Source of the DNA: Seriola aureovittata
Taxonomy: Eukaryota > Chordata > Actinopteri > Carangiformes > Carangidae
Assembly (NCBI RefSeq): GCF_021018895.1
Contig: NC_079366.1
Span: 28,234,770-28,298,769 of the forward strand
Direction of reading: 5' to 3'
Length of the DNA stretch: 64,000 nt
Positions 59,839 to 64,000 of this stretch are shown here, in pieces (the stretch's first letter is position 1; every line of letters begins with the position of its first letter). Below the pieces are notes generated by a model that made no database searches, was not told where the DNA came from, and saw only the letters and a program-made list of their open reading frames with translations. A program made the position numbers and the translations under genes.

Positions 59839-61009
59839 CTAGCATGGAGGTAAAACCTACTCTGTATTGGTGTGTGTGTGCTCGTCTTGGTGTCAGTAAC
59901 GCTGTCCGTCTATGTCCCGGAATTTGTCTCCATCACTTACAGACCACAGATAAGAGCATGACAGCTCTGTGTGTTGGGTGTTGTTGTTGTTGTTGTGTTA
60001 GTGTGTGTGGTTCGGTGTTGTCCCTGTCAAAACAGTGTAAATGTCAGACAGCAGCTAATATTGCCTTTGAAGAGAGACAGAGGAATCAAATTAACAGAGA
60101 GGGAAAAGAAAGAGGTTGACAGAGAAGAGAGATTAAAAAGAGGAGAGTCAGAGACAGAAAAACTGAAGTGGGGCCTCTTGCAAAAGTAAATAATGCCCCT
60201 TCCTTTGCCAAAGGAATGACCTTTATAAAATGACAGTTAAAGCTCTATTAAGCTGTAAAGTATGTCTCGTAAAAATGTTAAATCAAAGGATTCCCTGAGG
60301 GTGGAAATAGCTGCAAAGCGTGCTGAGAATCAGTGTCTCTGTATGCAGCAGTGCCACGGTCACTGCTCCAATATCGCTAATGGATATCTCCAACTTAAAG
60401 TCTGCATTCCACCTGCCCAGCACCAAACAGCTGAGAGCCAAAGGAAGCAAGTGACTGGTGAAGACAGTGGAGGATCTACAGCTGGAGAGCCAGATGTGAA
60501 TTGTATCTTGAATGAAATGCCATTAAATGGACCTGTATTGTTTCTGACTGTAAGTAAAAAAATAAAAAATAAAAAAAACATGCACACCCTTTAAAAACCA
60601 AGGCTGTATGCCAATATAATTTACACCTCTCACTTATTTTGGTGCCAGAAATGTAACGTTGCATTTGACTAAAGTCAAGGTTAAGCCCCGCCCCCTCCTT
60701 GTTATAAACGATAAGCTTCGGCAAAGACAATAAATCCAAATCCCTATAAATTAACCATATGCCCATACCGTCCCTCCGCAACTGACATATGCTCCAGCAG
60801 ATTTCCTACATTGTTTCCCAAACAGCTTATATTTCTATGTCAGAGTTAGAACTGAAATAACTGCCCCACTGTAGGGAACTTTAATCAACAGGAAGACTGA
60901 AACCACTTACACTTGAGTGTGACTGAACAAAGAAAGGTCACATGTTCGATCCCTGCTGACAATCAATAAAAGATACTAAACTTCCACTTATTCTCAGACG
61001 ATGTGTTGC
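59836..61009. other. No gene seen
   Basis: Contains a GTT run at 59979-59996 and purine-rich DNA at 60070-60170. The 110-codon frame at 60262-60594 has no recognisable domain and ends in a lysine-rich A tract. At about 60935-60975, GTTCGATCCC (a B-box match) and an AATCAATAAAAG tail could be a SINE scrap. Confidence 0.45.
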
Positions 61010-61334
61010 TCCCTTATTATGCTCTTCTTCTGTGTTTTATTTGTGTTGATCCATAAGAAGATATATTTGTGGTTTTAAGAACCAAAAACCATCTCAGTGT
61101 AGTTTTACATCTCCTCTCTCAGGCTTCTCTCTGTAGCTCTGGTAACAACAGGTCAGTGAGCCAATCAGGAGAGAGGATGCTCCAAGCCTCTCTTCTGATT
61201 GGCTGACTGTTTTCTGAGGGATTGCATATAGCAGATTTCAGGTAAATTCTTTCACAGTATTAATATAGAACCTAGACCTGATCTATAATCACACTACACA
61301 TGGAAATCTACCTTAAGACTATATGGGACCTTTA
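61010..61334 (-). mobile_element. Family A MITE, copy 7 (minus), internally deleted
   Basis: The left end is decayed (CCCTTATTATG) and the right end is ATATGGGACCTTTA. The central inverted repeat is intact (GCCAATCAGGAGAGAGG / CTCTCTTCTGATTGGCTGAC). About 150-200 bp between CAGATTTCAGGTAAA and TTTCACAGTATTAAT, present in other copies, are missing. Confidence 0.85.
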
Positions 61335-61751
61335 AATATAAAACAATAAAAAACAAGTAAAAATAACAACAGAAAAGTTGACATCAGGTATTTTTGCTGT
61401 TCAACATCCTGACACAACATGCTCTCCTTACAAATGCCAAGTGCAGCTTCAGCAGAGCCTAAAGCTTCACTCCGCTCAGTTGATTTTCATGTGTGCGTCT
61501 TTGGCAGGTACCGATGAGTTAGCAGACCAGTAATAAAGTGTTTAGCGCTGAATATTTAGCAAGCCACACAGTGCTGAGCACACGCTCCTGCTGAATATGA
61601 ACTCAGGAGCAACAAATTTGCCATCTTGCAGTACTGGGAAAACATGTCAGTACTTGGATATTTGAGTGTGTGTATGTGTGTGCGTGTTTCACTTCATTTA
61701 CAGGCACAGTTGCAGACAAGTGCTTAAAGTCCTCTCACCCATCCCTCTCTT

Positions 61752-61752
<1 letters not shown>
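61335..61752. other. No gene seen
   Basis: Unique sequence with a short GT-rich patch at 61663-61686. Confidence 0.45.

Positions 61753-61840
<88 letters not shown>
61753..61840. repeat. (CA)n microsatellite, 88 bp
   Basis: CA array broken twice, by an extra A at 61781 and an extra C at 61791. Confidence 0.96.
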
Positions 61841-61842
<2 letters not shown>

Positions 61843-61922
61843 CAAGAAAGCAAAATGGCTGCACATTTGAAGCTGTGGTCCCCACACACACACCAGGCGA
61901 CTCACCCTGCACACACACATTA

Positions 61923-61949
61923 ACACACACACACACACACACACACACA
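61923..61949. repeat. (CA)n microsatellite
   Basis: Uninterrupted array of 27 bp. Confidence 0.93.
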
Positions 61950-62298
61950 AAGGGGCACACTTCAGCTGTCAGCTACATCGACCAAAGCGTGTGGCTCTCC
62001 TCAGCCAGTGTATCAGCCGTAGCTGTGGTTTATTTATATCTGCGACTTGGCAGCGACTCACATACAGATTGAACTGGCGCATACAGACGCATGGAAACGC
62101 ACTTATACACACAAACACGCGCGCAGAGCTGCAGGGAAGCAGCCGGCCGCACACTCACTTGGAAACACTTAACCGAAAAAAAGCATAGGTGCAAACAAAA
62201 GAAACTTGTACACTCGCTCGTACAGTACAAAGTCTGAGGCGCAATTACTGTCAAAGGTATTGTTCCTGCTCATTTATCACACACTCACATACACACAA

Positions 62299-62302
<4 letters not shown>

Positions 62303-62335
<33 letters not shown>
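62303..62335. repeat. (CA)n microsatellite
   Basis: Uninterrupted array of 33 bp. Confidence 0.93.
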
Positions 62336-62336
<1 letters not shown>

Positions 62337-62484
62337 CCTGCTGGAATATCTGCCTTTAGGTGGATGGCAGCCACCCTGAAAGCCTCAAACATAAAGAGAG
62401 GATGAGTTGGAGAGGAAGGAAAGATTTAACCCGACAGCACAGGGATTATCTGTTTTCCTCATCATAAATGTATTAACCCCAGAA

Positions 62485-62506
62485 ACACACACACACACAC
62501 ACACAC
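62485..62506. repeat. (CA)n microsatellite
   Basis: Uninterrupted array of 22 bp. Confidence 0.9.
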
Positions 62507-63000
62507 TACATATCCTTCACACACACCGCCCTGAATAATTGAACCAGCATTTAAACTGAATGTTTGTGGAAAGTGGCCCGTGAAAACGCACTTCTGTCTG
62601 GCCTTCGTCCCCTTTTGTCTCCTAATGGCTGATGCAGAATCAGAAAGATTTTGGCTCTCGGGCCGAAGAAAAGCACGGTAACATTTAGCTTTTTAGGCTT
62701 TTTCACTGATGCTTTTTATCCACTGGGTTTTTCAATATGAGAGCAGGTAGGGCTTCTACATATCATAAAAGGACACCCGCGGATACTGAGAAATTGAAAA
62801 TGAGACGTGCTCATTGAAAAAATGTTGAAACCCAGATTTTTTTTTTTTTGCCATTTGAATATTGTTTTTTGTTTACTATGAATAATATTGTGATTAATTA
62901 GAGAAAAAAATGTTTTAATGACTAACTATATAATATTTAAAGTGTTGTTGGGACTCAGTCATTCAATAGACCAAATGTTTCTTTGCTCCACTGGACAAAG
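62507..63000. other. No gene seen
   Basis: Complex AT-rich sequence with a T run at 62839-62850. Nothing recognised. Confidence 0.45.
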
Positions 63001-64000
63001 GAATTCACACCCCACAGTTCCTCACGGTTCACACCTGGGGATGACCCTTCCCCCCATGGACCCCACTGGCCAGCCAGTGTGGGCCAGCGTGTGACATGTG
63101 ACCCCCTAAGGTGTCACCAAACAAAACCAGTCTTCTAGACCCCTTCTCTCTCTCTTCCCTTCTTGGCTTGCTCTGGAGAGCAGCTCCAGCCCTCTCATCT
63201 CGGTTCTTCAAAGGGCAACAAGGCCCCAGCCCAGGTCAGCTCTGCTACCTGAGAAACTAGCTCTCTCGCCGGCCTGCAGCCAGCAGCCTGCAAACACTCT
63301 TCTCCTCCACAACAGCGACCTGCTTCGGATTAACTGTGAGTGAACCAAATCCTCTTCAGAATCAGCGGCTACAACACAAGGCCAGCTGATTTTCCAAGCA
63401 ACAGGAGTCGTAGCAGAGTTAGCATGGAACAGCTAACTCTGTGAGGGGAACAAAGGAGATACCAGCAAGCAACACAGCCAGACAGGACTTTATTCCACCA
63501 GGAAACCCCCCAAACTCACTGGATTTTACAAACCACTGGAAAGGACCTCTTTGCTTGTTCCAAGGATCGGGTAATCTTAACGGACTGGGCCTAACCTCTC
63601 CCAGCACAGCATAGCACAGCACAGCATAGCTAATCAGCAGAAGCCTTAACTTGTTAATGTACTTGTTGATTGATGTCTTGTTGTTGTAATGTTTGCTTAG
63701 GTTGTGGCCAGTCATACAGTTAATCGAGTACTCGTATGTTCACACACATAGCAGTACGTCTCAGTCCTAGAACCTGCATGAAGCTAACCTTCCCCCTCTA
63801 ACCTGGTACCATTAGATTACATGAGCTAGGCTAACAAAGAAACTCACACCCTCCCTCTCACACACACTAGGTGGTCTCAGCGGCCATTTTAGTAGTTTCT
63901 TTGTTTACCGCCATCTTTGTAGTCTTCTTTGTTCAGGTCATGTGGTCACAGTGACCACTTTGAGTCGGCCATCTTGCCTTTGTCTGTGTCCCCACAGACA
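63001..64000. other. Composition shift at window edge; possible edge of a larger repeat
   Basis: From about 63000 the sequence becomes C- and AG-rich, with many CAGC, CCAG and AACCCC-like words, few T runs, and a tandem patch of AGCACAGCAT at 63602-63630. It continues to the window end, where GCCATTTT, CCGCCATCTTTG and GGCCATCTTGCC recur. It could be the LTR or leader of a retroelement, or another repeat extending beyond the window. I see no coding sequence, tRNA primer site or polypurine tract to prove it. Confidence 0.25.

Noticed and set aside
60262..60594. 110-codon frame
   Set aside because: Balanced composition made it worth a look, but it ends in an A-rich tract, shows no domain, and has an open frame on the opposite strand as well.
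23793..61334. CRISPR-like spaced repeats
   Set aside because: The repeated units are 0.3-0.5-kb MITE copies in both orientations, far apart, in a vertebrate genome.

Overview
The window looks like ordinary non-coding DNA from a ray-finned (probably percomorph) fish. The grounds are the very high density of (CA)n/(GT)n microsatellites, Tc1-like transposon remains of the type common in fish, several tRNA-derived SINE families I associate with teleosts, scraps of non-LTR retrotransposon ORF2, and no compact reading frames. I found no protein-coding gene that I can defend. All long open frames are low-complexity repeats, repeat elements read in an arbitrary frame, or AT-rich chance frames. The window is therefore best read as intergenic or deep intronic. 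The one hint of a transcript is a minus-strand segment at 3627-3969 that has a good splice acceptor and donor but no continuous frame.

Layout. 1-5 kb is mostly unique sequence with the exon-like segment and a GGCCC-rich repeat fragment at 2235-2410. A minus-strand SINE lies at about 5.1 kb and a long-TIR MITE (family B) at 7.6-8.0 kb. 9-13 kb is microsatellite-rich and CT-rich. A degraded SINE lies at 13.8 kb, and 17-19 kb contains a possible conserved non-coding element. The longest CA repeat, 97 bp, is at 19.4 kb. A LINE 3' end abuts a second family B MITE at 20.0-20.9 kb, and a dead Tc1-like transposase lies at 21.9-22.6 kb. Family A, a roughly 0.5-kb MITE, occurs seven times between 23.8 and 61.3 kb (23.8, 30.7, 32.2, 46.2, 48.6, 57.0 and 61.0 kb). 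Four SINEs, another LINE scrap and an internally deleted Tc1-like element with a LINE/SINE tail inside it are spread between 33 and 59 kb. 50.0-50.6 kb is AT-rich with repeated ATATATG-like words. 51-52 kb and 59-62 kb are dense in complementary CA and GT arrays. The last kilobase changes in composition and may be the edge of a larger repeat.

There is no operon, defence system, CRISPR array or other gene system here. What deserves a second look is structural: (1) the seven-member MITE family A, whose central inverted repeat is intact in four copies and deleted or cut in three, with breakpoints at the inverted repeat itself; (2) a SINE with a perfect 14-bp target-site duplication and another with 10 bp; (3) a 15-bp perfect hairpin with a 4-nt loop next to a second hairpin at 35.1 kb, and a 12-bp perfect palindrome at 36.7 kb; (4) a Tc1-like element with both ends and TA flanks still visible but no transposase. 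Repeat-family names rest on my memory of consensus sequences. Copy-to-copy matches, TIRs and duplications were read directly from the sequence.
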